From Haloplanus sp. CK5-1 (GTDB lineage: Archaea; Halobacteriota; Halobacteria; Halobacteriales; Haloferacaceae): DNA of 64,000 nucleotides. The DNA lies in NCBI RefSeq assembly GCF_037201915.1, contig NZ_CP147505.1, forward strand, positions 1,426,001-1,490,000. The letters are read 5' to 3'. The notes under the pieces are model-generated. The model searched no databases. It worked only from the letters and a program-made list of their open reading frames with translations, and had not been told where the DNA came from. Made by a program: the position numbers and the translations under genes. Below, one piece after another: positions 46,790 to 54,305 of this stretch; positions within the stretch are counted from its first letter, which is position 1, and every line of letters starts with the position of its first letter.

Positions 46790-47314
46790 GTGGATCATCT
46801 CGACGAGATCTCCGTCGAGGAATTGCAAGACGCTCTCGACAACGTGGACGAAAAGAAGCCGACACAACGGCTCTTAGCGGCAATTGCGTACAAGAATGGT
46901 GTAACGCAGACCGAGCTAGCTGAGTGGTACGACGTTCAGCGACGGACCATCTACAGCTGGCTCAAGCGACTCGACACCGACGAGTCGCTTGAGCAAGCCG
47001 TGTCTGACGATAAACGAACTGGGAGAAAACGTAAACTTTCAGAATTACAGCAAGAAGAATTCGAGGAAACCGTTCACGATCCACCTGAAAAGGTCGGGAT
47101 CGACGCGCCGGCGTGGACGCCGGCGCTTGCCCAAGAGTATCTCGAAGAAACGTACGGCGTTGAGTATTCACTCCCGAGTTGTCGGCGGTTGCTGAAAGAA
47201 GCGGGATTGAGCTATCAAAAACCACGCCGTTCAGCCGCCGAGGCTGACGAAGACGAGCAAGAAGCGTTCCACGACGAGCTCAAAAAAAGCGGCGGGAAAT
47301 GGACGCCACCGTAG
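46790..47314 (+). CDS. IS630-family transposase, N-terminal (HTH) ORF
   Basis: About 174 aa from a GTG at 46790 (VDHLDEISVEELQDALDNVD). Two HTH motifs: NGVTQTELAEWYDVQRRTIY and, later, YLEETYGVEYSLPSCRRLLK, which bind the terminal repeats. The frame ends KKSGGKWTPP-stop inside the start of the DDE ORF. A run of seven A residues at 47282-47288 just before the overlap could allow a -1 shift to make a full-length transposase. Confidence 0.85.
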   Translation: MDHLDEISVEELQDALDNVDEKKPTQRLLAAIAYKNGVTQTELAEWYDVQRRTIYSWLKRLDTDESLEQAVSDDKRTGRKRKLSELQQEEFEETVHDPPEKVGIDAPAWTPALAQEYLEETYGVEYSLPSCRRLLKEAGLSYQKPRRSAAEADEDEQEAFHDELKKSGGKWTPP

Positions 47315-47790
47315 TTTGTATTGACCAAACCAAGAAATCCGTGCAAGTTGAGCCGCGTGCCGCGTGGTTTCCGCGCGGCACGCGGCCCTCGGTCGAGCTT
47401 TCAGGCCAACGTGATTGGACGTGTCTGCTGGGCGCGATCACCGAGGACGGTGATCGCTTCTTCTCTCGATTTACCGAGTACGTCACGGCCGAACACGCAA
47501 AGCATTTCATTTTAGCATTATGTAAAGAATTCGAAGATGACTTGATCGTCGTGTTGGACGGAGCGCCGTATTTCCAGGCGTCGGCCGTCACGGACCTAGC
47601 GGCCCGTGACGACCTCGCCTTCGTGACGTTACCCTCGTATTCACCGGAGTTGAATCCAGTCGAAGAATGCTGGAGACAGCTGCAAAAGGCTCTGAGCAAC
47701 CGCTTTTTTGACTCGCTTGATGAGCTAACAACAGCGATCGACACCGCTCTCGACAAACTCTCTGTTCCTAAAATAAGCAATTACTTCTAA
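47299..47790 (+). CDS. IS630-family transposase, C-terminal DDE ORF
   Basis: 163 aa with catalytic Asp in VVCIDQTKKS, second Asp in DLIVVLDGAPYFQ, and Glu in SPELNPVEECWRQLQKAL, the typical IS630 D-D-E spacing (about 35 residues between the last two). It overlaps the HTH ORF by 16 nt in the -1 frame. It may be translated from its own ATG or, more likely, as a frameshift fusion. Confidence 0.88.
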   Translation: MDATVVCIDQTKKSVQVEPRAAWFPRGTRPSVELSGQRDWTCLLGAITEDGDRFFSRFTEYVTAEHAKHFILALCKEFEDDLIVVLDGAPYFQASAVTDLAARDDLAFVTLPSYSPELNPVEECWRQLQKALSNRFFDSLDELTTAIDTALDKLSVPKISNYF

Positions 47791-48062
47791 TGCCTACTAT
47801 AGTTTCTTTATCAAGGGTGGATTGGTCCGCCCCTTCTTGATCACTACCGGCCATATGCCTGCTGTACGCCGGAGCATTAAAAAGATTAACCCCCGTCGAT
47901 GTTTATTCGCCCGCTGTATCCAATAAATCCCCTGAATTCTGCATTCTCACGCCTGAATAGCAAGAACCGACACCGAAGTACATCTAGTGGGAGACCCCCC
48001 GTCATCGATGTGTAACGCAGAATCGGCGGCCTTCGTGTGGATTTGCGTATCTGTGATTGGAC

Positions 48063-48148
48063 CTATAGTAGCCTTTGTAAGTCATCACACACCTGATCGC
48101 ATGACTGCGTTCGATCAGGTGTGCGGACAGTTACAAACGCTACTATAG
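48063..48148. mobile_element. 86-bp palindromic MITE-like element, copy 2
   Basis: Inverted copy of the element at 35667-35752, same length and nearly identical, again with CTAG-type borders (ctatag at each end). It lies inside the repeat-rich region, between the first and second origin-like boxes. Confidence 0.78.
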
Positions 48149-48255
48149 TTGTTCCCCTCCCCATTCTCGAAGTGTAAGCCGCACGTCTGACACCCCCCGT
48201 CATCGAAGTGTAAATATAGGCTCGACAGCCCCCCGTCATCGATGTGAAAATCAGT

Positions 48256-48453
48256 TCAATACTCGACTCTCTTGCTCTCTACGTGCCAATCACATTCTGG
48301 AGTGTCCTCGAGTTCTAGTCCGGTGAACGCCTCGGGATCATTCTTGAAACGCTTCGCGAAGACTCTCGGATCGATATAATCTCGCCCGAGGAAGTCGAAT
48401 CGGTCGTGAAAGCGCGGACTTGAAACGAAAGTTGAGTGCGGTCCGTTCCTCAA
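48256..48453 (-). CDS. Hypothetical protein or gene remnant
   Basis: 65 aa from a TTG codon. The C-terminal 50 residues (DRFDFLGRDYIDPRVFAKRF, FTGLELEDTPECDWHVESKR) look like real protein. The frame is open further upstream through one of the repeat boxes without a start codon, so it may be the 3' end of a truncated gene. No family was recognised. Confidence 0.3.
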   Translation of the reverse strand: MRNGPHSTFVSSPRFHDRFDFLGRDYIDPRVFAKRFKNDPEAFTGLELEDTPECDWHVESKRVEY

Positions 48454-48836
48454 CCGACCACGGAGGGGACACCCCTCTATCGATGTGTATTCAAGCTGGA
48501 TAAGGATGCTATCTACAGAAATTGACGATATTGAGCTGACAGCACCTGAGAACTGACACGGTGACTAACGACAATCACCGGTCGTCTCGGTACATTTCGA
48601 ACTCGATCAAACTCCATCTATTTTGTAGAACACCCCCCCGCTATCGATGTGTTCGTCAGACCGCCTTGTTTCCACACACCCCTCTATCGATGTGTTCGTC
48701 AGGTCGCCTTGCTTCCATACACCCCTCTATTGATGTGTTCGCCAGATCGCCGTGCTTCCATACACCCCTCTATCGATGTGTATCCACGAAATTCGCCCCG
48801 TGATCGAAATCGTGATTGTAACATGACGAGCGTGTC

Positions 48837-49160
48837 CTACTCATCGGGATTGACTGGGCCCTTGTACTCAGAACAGATTTTTTCGCCGTCCCGCCACTGC
48901 CAGTAGTAGTAGCGGTTGTCGTTGATCTCCTTGATCGTGATTGTGGCCTTCGACGGGACATCATCCGGAAGGTCATCCGGCCGGTCGTCGATCTCGTCCT
49001 CCTCCGACTCCTCTTCGAGACGGGCCTCGCGAGCTTTGTGCTCAGCTAGTTCTTCAGCGTAACGGGCAACGTGCTGGAGCTGGTCTGAAGAGTACCCGTT
49101 GAGTGTGTTGACGATCTCTGTTGGGAGTTCCGTCGGCGGCGTTGGTGGCTCATATGACAT
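48837..49160 (-). CDS. DUF6788-like small protein
   Basis: 107 aa from MSYEPPTPPTELPTEIVNTL. An N-terminal helix region (SSDQLQHVARYAEELAEHKA), an acidic low-complexity middle, and a C-terminal YYYWQWRDGEKICSEYKGPV domain match a family widespread in haloarchaeal plasmids and accessory DNA. The function is unknown. A decayed copy is at 56582-56804. A 9-bp inverted repeat lies just upstream of the start. Confidence 0.75.
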   Translation of the reverse strand: MSYEPPTPPTELPTEIVNTLNGYSSDQLQHVARYAEELAEHKAREARLEEESEEDEIDDRPDDLPDDVPSKATITIKEINDNRYYYWQWRDGEKICSEYKGPVNPDE

Positions 49161-49176
49161 CTGCGTTCGCCTCGTT

Positions 49177-49217
49177 TTAACCAACAGAGCGCGTATCCCG
49201 ATAGATTTGTTGGTTAA
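49177..49217. promoter_or_regulatory. Inverted repeat ttaaccaac / gttggttaa, candidate operator
   Basis: Perfect 9-bp arms separated by 23 bp, 17 bp upstream of the DUF6788-like start codon. One more copy of the half-site is at 52683-52691 between two divergent accessory genes. Confidence 0.4.
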
Positions 49218-49391
49218 TACGCCACATGCCTTTGTTATAAAAAGCAAAAATACCCGCGTCTTTAGACGTGGAATAAATCCGACAATCCATTCCACAGTAC
49301 GCCACCGATAGCAGGCTTGGATATTCTACTTTTATCGAACACCAAAATTTACAAGAGAAACAAGTATAAGTGATTATACAGGCGTTTCACG

Positions 49392-50708
49392 ATGCTGGAA
49401 GTCCACCGTACCCACCGAGCGAAAATCCTCAACCACAACCAGGTAGAGGACCCGCTCAACCGGCATGGGTGGAGTGCCAGCAAGCTCTGGAACGTCGCAA
49501 ACCATCACTCCCGCCAAGTGTGGGAAAAGACGGGTGAGATTCCTGACCACGCCGACCTCAAAGACGAGCTGAAAGGTCACTCAAAATACAAGGGACTGCA
49601 CAGTCAGTCCAGTCAGCGCGTTCTGGAGGAACTCGCTGAAGCCTTCAACTCGTGGTACGGTTCCGACGACGAGCGGGACAATCCCCCCGGCTACCGCAAA
49701 CGCAACTACTACGACGACCAAGGCCGCCGCGCCCACGAAGAACACCCGCGCAGCACGGTGACGTGGAAGCAGAACGGCATCAAACACGACCCAGCGAACA
49801 ACCGAGTACGTCTCTCGAAGGGAGCGAATCACAAGGAACACCCCCGAGCGTGGGAGTACATCCTTGTTGAATACGAGACGCGCCCCGATGTCACGGTCGA
49901 GAACCTGCAACAGGTCAGGGCTGTCTACGACCAGCAGAACGAGCGATGGGAACTGCACCTCGTCTGCAAAGACGAAGTTGAGACACCAGATGCACCTGGC
50001 AACGAGACTGCGGGCATCGACCTCGGTATCAGCAACTTCGCAGCCGTCGCCTACAGCACCGGGGACGCCGATCTCTACCCCGGCAACCGCCTGAAACAGG
50101 ACGGGTATTATTTCCCGAAAGAGATTGCCAACTGCGACGACTCAGGTGGTGAACGGGCCACTCATCTCCACGCGAAGTGGTCGGAGCGCAGAACGCACTT
50201 TTTCCATAGTCTCGCCAAACACATCGTCCAGCGGTGTGTCGAGAAGGGTGCTGGCCAGATTAATGTTGGAGACTTGGAAGGTGTTCGTGAGGACGAGAAC
50301 GGCGACTCGAAGAACTGGGGTCGGCACGGCAACCTCGACCTGCATGGGTGGGCGTTCGACCGCTTCACGAACATTCTCGAATACAAGGCAAAAGTCCAGG
50401 GCATCAAAGTCGTGGAAGTGTCCGAACGCGACACGAGCAAGACCTGTTGCGTGTGCGGTCGGGAAGACGACAGTCAGCGTGTTGAGCGTGGGTTGTACGT
50501 GTGTGATCTGTGTGAGACGGCGTTCAACGCGGATGTGAATGGAGCGGAGAACATCCGTCTCGATATCAACGGCGAAAGTAACTCCGAGTCTGCCGGGCAG
50601 TTGTCCGGGGATAGGAGTACCGGCTGGTTGGCACAGCCCGGAGTCTACCTGTATGACTTGTCCAGCGGATTCCAACCGCAGGAACAAGTGGTGGACTGCA
50701 AACCTTAA
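49392..50708 (+). CDS. tnpB: IS1341/IS605-type TnpB (OrfB) RNA-guided nuclease-like protein
   Basis: 438 aa. RuvC-I Asp is in TAGIDLGISNFAAVAYS (D210). The usual RuvC-II Glu position reads GQINVGDLEGV, with Gly (G293) where most TnpB have Glu. A zinc finger has CCVC (about 352-355) and CDLC (371-374), and the RuvC-III Asp is in FNADVNGAENIRLD (D381). No TnpA is present. The 3' end is followed by a GC hairpin typical of the element's right end, from which a guide RNA (reRNA) would be made. It may be a stand-alone TnpB with altered catalysis. Confidence 0.88.
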   Translation: MLEVHRTHRAKILNHNQVEDPLNRHGWSASKLWNVANHHSRQVWEKTGEIPDHADLKDELKGHSKYKGLHSQSSQRVLEELAEAFNSWYGSDDERDNPPGYRKRNYYDDQGRRAHEEHPRSTVTWKQNGIKHDPANNRVRLSKGANHKEHPRAWEYILVEYETRPDVTVENLQQVRAVYDQQNERWELHLVCKDEVETPDAPGNETAGIDLGISNFAAVAYSTGDADLYPGNRLKQDGYYFPKEIANCDDSGGERATHLHAKWSERRTHFFHSLAKHIVQRCVEKGAGQINVGDLEGVREDENGDSKNWGRHGNLDLHGWAFDRFTNILEYKAKVQGIKVVEVSERDTSKTCCVCGREDDSQRVERGLYVCDLCETAFNADVNGAENIRLDINGESNSESAGQLSGDRSTGWLAQPGVYLYDLSSGFQPQEQVVDCKP

Positions 50709-50757
50709 TATTCCAACCTCGGAATTCCTTCGCCTTCAGCCGGAGGAGGATGTCAAG
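50709..50757 (+). ncRNA. Right end of the TnpB element, likely reRNA scaffold 3' part
   Basis: The sequence after the stop (taatattccaacctcggaat, then cttcgccttcagccggagga) is repeated in near-identical form at 51504-51552 behind a second TnpB remnant. IS200/605 elements encode the TnpB guide RNA across their right end. Confidence 0.45.
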
Positions 50758-51325
50758 CGGGTGAGAGTGTCTGGCCGTCGCCGGACCAAGTCCTCGAACG
50801 CTATGGCCGAACAGTCGTGACGACGAGCGTCCTGCACGATGGCTTTCGACACACGGTGGAAGTAGTCTTCACTCTATCGGCGAACCGATCCCCAATGCTC
50901 TGAACGGTAAGGTGTGCCGACCGCGTACCCGTCTGTTGGAGGCGACCTCGCCGCCGTTCGTACTCGTCGCGTTTGTGGTTGAGGAAGTCGGCGTTGCCAA
51001 GGAACGTTCCCGTGCTGGTGACGGCGAGGTGGCCGTCCACGTTGAGGTCAACGCCGAGAACCGCTCCTTTCTCGACTATTAACGCATCCGTTTCTGGTTC
51101 TTTCTCCATGGCGACGTGGAGGTAGTACTCGCCGTCACGCTTGTGCAGGGTCGCCTCTTTGCGCTCCCACTCGTCCCTATTCCAATACTCCCCAAACGGT
51201 GCGCCTTCGTCGTCCTCTGATGTGACGTATTCTGCGCGAACCCTGCTGCCGACGGTAGCGAGTGTACAGTAGTCGTCGTTATACGTGACGGTGCGTGTAC
51301 CATACACGACGACCGTCTGTTCATC
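50750..51325 (-). pseudogene. Internal fragment of a different TnpB, frameshifted
   Basis: The leftward frame reads TRTVTYNDDYCTLATVGSRV, DEWERKEATLHKRDGEYYLH and the RuvC-I block AVLGVDLNVDGHLAVTSTGT, all typical of a second haloarchaeal TnpB subtype. After SIGDRFA near 50885 the frame breaks. A neighbouring frame continues with YFHRVSKAIVQDARRHDCSA, then IAFEDL (the RuvC-II Glu). Both ends of the gene are missing. It was apparently inserted into the second TnpB copy or joined to it by deletion. Confidence 0.7.
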
Positions 51326-51503
51326 GTGCGAGACGCCGATGAACGCGGACGTGAACGGTGCGGTGAACATCCGCAGAAAGATAACTCAGAGTTCCCCGAC
51401 AGGGGATATGAGTAACGGCTGGTTGGCACAGCCCGGAGTCTTCCTGTTCGACCGCGAGAGCGGGTCGTTCAACACGAGAGAGCAGGGAGACTGCAAACCC
51501 TAA
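51285..51503 (+). pseudogene. C-terminal TnpB remnant
   Basis: From about residue 10 the frame reads TTVCSSCETPMNADVNGAVN, then MSNGWLAQPGVFLFDRESGS and ends GDCKP, matching the zinc-finger, RuvC-III and tail of the intact TnpB at 49392 (LCETAFNADVNGAEN, GWLAQPGVYLYD, VVDCKP). Only about 65 residues survive. Confidence 0.75.
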
Positions 51504-51552
51504 TATTCCAACGCTCGGGATTCCTCCGGCTAAAGCCGGAGGAGGATGTCAA
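51504..51552 (+). ncRNA. Right end of the TnpB remnant
   Basis: taatattccaacgctcggga then tcctccggctaaagccggag forms a strong hairpin (cctccggct aaa gccggagg). It matches the right end behind the intact TnpB gene. It marks the boundary of the old element. Confidence 0.45.
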
Positions 51553-51766
51553 CGACTGTTTGCGGGATCGGTCCTGCTCGGTTGGCGAGTTAGCCGATGC
51601 AATGATAAACGCAAATCGTGCGAGACTTTATCGGTTGGCAGAGCCAAGGTCTGCCCGACCAATGAGTCTGGACGACGCGGTTGAAGAGGCTCTCGCAACA
51701 TACGGGATGTCGCGGAGCGAAGAGGCCGAAGAAATCGGCCGCACGGTCGCGACGCTCCAGGACTAA
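51553..51766 (+). pseudogene. Duplicated N-terminal HTH fragment fused to other sequence
   Basis: Bases 51553-51609 match 54933-54980 onward with few mismatches. They encode the recognition-helix region (LRDRSCSVGELADAM against LRDRSYSVGELADAI) of the HTH-nucleotidyltransferase gene at 54907. After that the frame continues into unrelated MSLDDAVEEALATYGMSRSE. This points to a deleted or rearranged paralogue at the end of the TnpB remnant. Confidence 0.5.
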
Positions 51767-51821
51767 CGTACGCCGCTTACTCGAGAGTCCGAATTTTCTC
51801 TACGAACTCCGCGTTAATAGT

Positions 51822-52622
51822 TCACCGTTCCCCACTCTCCTCCCACTCCGGACGTGGTGTCGGGGACGGGAGTTCGTCAACCACAGTTCGGAGTTCGTCC
51901 TCTGTCGTCCACGGGAAGCACCGTTCGTGGAGTTCGAATTTGCGGAACTTGTTGAGATGAACCCAGCTGTACGTTGCTGGCTCTTCGCCCTCATTTGTCC
52001 GGTCGTCGATCACATCCCACACCTCCTGTTCGTCGATGTCGAGACCGCTCTCTTGGGCGCGATCAACGAGCGACTCGACGTTTGCTTGGACGTCATCCGC
52101 CGCCAAATCGTCTGCGAACGCAATCTCAAGGGCGGCCTGAACGACGTGCTGTGTCGAGTCAAGATTCTCGTCAGTCACCCACGCGTAGTCACGTGGGAAC
52201 ACGTACGACTTGTCGAAATACGGTGGGTCATCGATCTCGCCCAATTCAGGCGCCTCCCCACCACTCTCCTTCTCGAAGACACCGACGATGTAGTCGCTGT
52301 ATGTCGCGAGCAACGAAAACATGATATCGAACGTATTGAGTCGGTCAGTCGGGAGTTCGAGGAGATCGCCCATGATGAACGGATAGGCACCGAGCTGCTT
52401 CGTGAGTTCGTTCTGGACGGCGCGAAGCCGGCGGATATAGGGATCGCGATAGCTCCCCAAGATGAAATACGATGTCCGCTGACTCCAGAGATACGGCAAT
52501 TCACGCTGGGTAAACCGCCAGATTTCCCGTTTCTCTGCGGGCTCCAGTTCGATGCCCCCGACGGCCTCGTGAACGACGGTCATAATCCCCCCAGCGTCCG
52601 GCGGCGGGCTTGGGTCGGTCAT
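51822..52622 (-). CDS. Conserved-looking acidic protein of unknown function
   Basis: 266 aa from the ATG at 52622 (MTDPSPPPDAGGIMTVVHEA). It is largely helical and soluble: IWRFTQRELPYLWSQRTSYF, LGSYRDPYIRRLRAVQNELT, ADDLAADDVQANVESLVDRA. There are no catalytic or metal motifs. It is divergent from the winged-helix gene at 52738 with 115 bp between, a common arrangement for a regulator and its target. It is possibly part of a small two-gene accessory module. Confidence 0.65.
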   Translation of the reverse strand: MTDPSPPPDAGGIMTVVHEAVGGIELEPAEKREIWRFTQRELPYLWSQRTSYFILGSYRDPYIRRLRAVQNELTKQLGAYPFIMGDLLELPTDRLNTFDIMFSLLATYSDYIVGVFEKESGGEAPELGEIDDPPYFDKSYVFPRDYAWVTDENLDSTQHVVQAALEIAFADDLAADDVQANVESLVDRAQESGLDIDEQEVWDVIDDRTNEGEEPATYSWVHLNKFRKFELHERCFPWTTEDELRTVVDELPSPTPRPEWEESGER

Positions 52623-52737
52623 TAGCTGCCGATTCAAACCACACCAGCTTATTCCTTCTGAATCACTTTGGCTTTTTCTGGATTAACCAACTTGGATGAC
52701 CCTAACTGTTATAGCGCCCTCCCTCGTACCAGCACGT

Positions 52738-53226
52738 ATGAGCGAAACCGACACTGGTTCGGCCGATGCAGGGCCGTTCGCGGAACAGCAGCGGCTGTTC
52801 AAGCTGCTGTCCCAGGATACGCGCCATCTCATCATCCAGGAGCTGCTGGGCCATCCCGCCCATCTAATGTCGCTCGCCGAACTCGAGTATATGACCGGGA
52901 AGAGCCAGGCGGCCATCAAAGACCAGTTGGAGACGTTGATCGACGCCGGGCTCCTCGCACGCTACACGTACGAACCAAGCGAGGGGAAACGTGATCTCCC
53001 CTCCCAGTTCTACGGATTCACAGAGCGGGGGGTCGAGGTCCTCCACGACTACAAGTATCTCCGTGGGCTTCCGGTCGCACGTGCCCTCTACGAAAACACG
53101 CGCAAGACCGAGAAAATCGAGCGCCACGAATCGGCCCCTCGCCCGGAGCTTCCGGATGCCGTCGCGGAAGCCCTCGACTTCGACGAGCCCGATCTCGACG
53201 CCGTCGATGGTGGCACAAACCCATAG
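52738..53226 (+). CDS. Winged-helix regulator
   Basis: 162 aa from MSETDTGSADAGPFAEQQRL. HTH core: FKLLSQDTRHLIIQELLGHP, then MSLAELEYMTGKSQAAIKDQ and wing DLPSQFYGFTERGVEVLHDY; ArsR/MarR-like. The C-terminal 45 residues are charged and acidic. It presumably regulates the divergent 266-aa gene. A ttaaccaac half-site lies at 52683 in the shared intergenic region. Confidence 0.78.
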   Translation: MSETDTGSADAGPFAEQQRLFKLLSQDTRHLIIQELLGHPAHLMSLAELEYMTGKSQAAIKDQLETLIDAGLLARYTYEPSEGKRDLPSQFYGFTERGVEVLHDYKYLRGLPVARALYENTRKTEKIERHESAPRPELPDAVAEALDFDEPDLDAVDGGTNP

Positions 53227-53288
53227 TTCGTTGTTGAACAGCACCGTTCTCAACGCTGCAGAGAAGGTACGCCGACTTCGTACCTTGG

Positions 53289-54029
53289 TCAGGACTCCGT
53301 GGGCTCCAGCATGGCTGGCTCGACGTTGATTCGGAGGCGATACGTACTGTCGGTCGATCCGGTGTCGGGCCGCGTCGGATCCAGCAGCGAGTACCCACTC
53401 GTGAACGACGCGACGAGTTCCTTGCGAGCGGGGAGGTCGATGCCGAGCTGGTCGGCGAGGTAGACGATCCGTTTGGTCGCAGCGCCGTTGTCGAGATGCT
53501 CAAGGTACTCGTTTGCGAGATCGAACCACTGCGTGAAGTCGATGGGCTCGAAGACAACGTGGTACTCAGGGTTTGTCTCTTTGAACCGCCGGTCGATAGA
53601 GGCGCGAAGCTCGTCAACTGACTGTCTCGTCGGCTCGCCGACTCGGGCGAGAAACCGGCCGCGGAGATCCGTATCGGTCGCGAGTGCATCACGTAGGAAC
53701 GCGCGGAGTTCGTCGGCGTCGGCGCCATCGAGTGCGGCGTCGAGTTGATCGCCTTCGTCAGGCGGGGGGTCGTCGATACACCGAAGCAACACGGCGACGA
53801 CGTGCTTGCACGTACCCGGCCCGTCGTACGGACAATCACACCACGGGGCAAACCCGTCGGTGGCGAGGTCAACACGGACCTCGTACTGACGGCTGCCGCT
53901 CACGATGGCGGTTACGGTGGTACCGATGCAGTGTATTTCGTGGATACGGCTCTCAGTGAGATATCGTTCGCCACGTTCGAAGACCGCGTCCGTACAGATA
54001 TCTCGAACCGCCTCCTCGGTTACGTCCAT
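53289..54029 (-). CDS. SWIM zinc-finger protein
   Basis: 246 aa. The SWIM motif CxCx(n)CxH is clear: WCDCPYDGPGTCKHVVAVLL near residues 63-82, preceded by strands GSRQYEVRVDLATDGFAPW. The C-terminal two-thirds is helical (LRAFLRDALATDTDLRGRFL), matching the SWIM-associated helical region seen in archaeal and bacterial proteins. SWIM domains bind DNA or protein and occur in SWI2/SNF2 and transposase contexts. The partner here is unknown. Confidence 0.82.
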   Translation of the reverse strand: MDVTEEAVRDICTDAVFERGERYLTESRIHEIHCIGTTVTAIVSGSRQYEVRVDLATDGFAPWCDCPYDGPGTCKHVVAVLLRCIDDPPPDEGDQLDAALDGADADELRAFLRDALATDTDLRGRFLARVGEPTRQSVDELRASIDRRFKETNPEYHVVFEPIDFTQWFDLANEYLEHLDNGAATKRIVYLADQLGIDLPARKELVASFTSGYSLLDPTRPDTGSTDSTYRLRINVEPAMLEPTES

Positions 54030-54165
54030 ATGCGTTGACGGTGTTCCAGCGCGAACGGGAAAACCGATCGTCGATCTCGCCTTCGCACTGGATTAGAACG
54101 GTCTGGTTTTGCGAGAAGCCATGATACAACTGTAGCACACCTAGAACTCCCAGCTTGGCGGAGTC

Positions 54166-54303
54166 CTATTCGGTGGCGAGTTCCTCGTAGATATCCGCGT
54201 GCTCGTCGAGGTCTTGACGACCGAGGAACCGGATGAGATACTGCCGCGCCTCCTCGGCGGACAGCTCATCGGGCATCTCGGGCGGCTCGCTTTCAGCGGC
54301 CAT
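54166..54303 (-). CDS. 45-aa acidic protein, possible antitoxin partner of Doc
   Basis: MAAESEPPEMPDELSAEEAR, QYLIRFLGRQDLDEHADIYE, then ELATE. It starts 2 bp after the Doc-like stop, so the pair is probably co-translated. The size, acidity and helical character suit an antitoxin fragment or an accessory, but there is no Phd or AbrB-like DNA-binding segment, and the gene order (toxin first) is unusual. Confidence 0.5.
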   Translation of the reverse strand: MAAESEPPEMPDELSAEEARQYLIRFLGRQDLDEHADIYEELATE

Positions 54304-54305
54304 GC

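Larger units (their letters stand above)
46742..47802 (+). mobile_element. IS630-type insertion sequence, about 1061 bp
   Basis: Ends read ctatagtaaccgttagaat (left) and, inverted, ctatagtaggcattagaag (right). Both flanks fit a CTAG target with duplication of the central TA, the IS630/Tc1-mariner hallmark. Two overlapping ORFs encode HTH and DDE halves of the transposase. It lies 99 bp from the preceding IS. Confidence 0.83.
47993..48780. repeat. Eight direct repeats with G-string, possible replication-origin (ORB-like) boxes
   Basis: The motif acacccctctatcgatgtgt and close variants occurs eight times in one orientation, with gatgtg (or gaagtg) ending at 48012, 48210, 48246, 48487, 48651, 48694, 48737 and 48780. 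The last four are tandem with an exact 43-bp period. Read on the minus strand each box is cacatcgat...followed by GGGG to GGGGGGG, like haloarchaeal ORB elements that carry a 3' G-string and bind Orc1/Cdc6. The surroundings are AT-rich. No orc1/cdc6 gene lies in the window, so this may be a relic or an origin recognised in trans. Confidence 0.6.

Noticed and set aside
48630-48780. CRISPR array, because of regularly spaced 20-bp repeats with 43-bp period
   Set aside because: The segments between repeats are similar to each other rather than unique, there are only four regular units, the same box occurs singly elsewhere nearby, and no cas genes are present.
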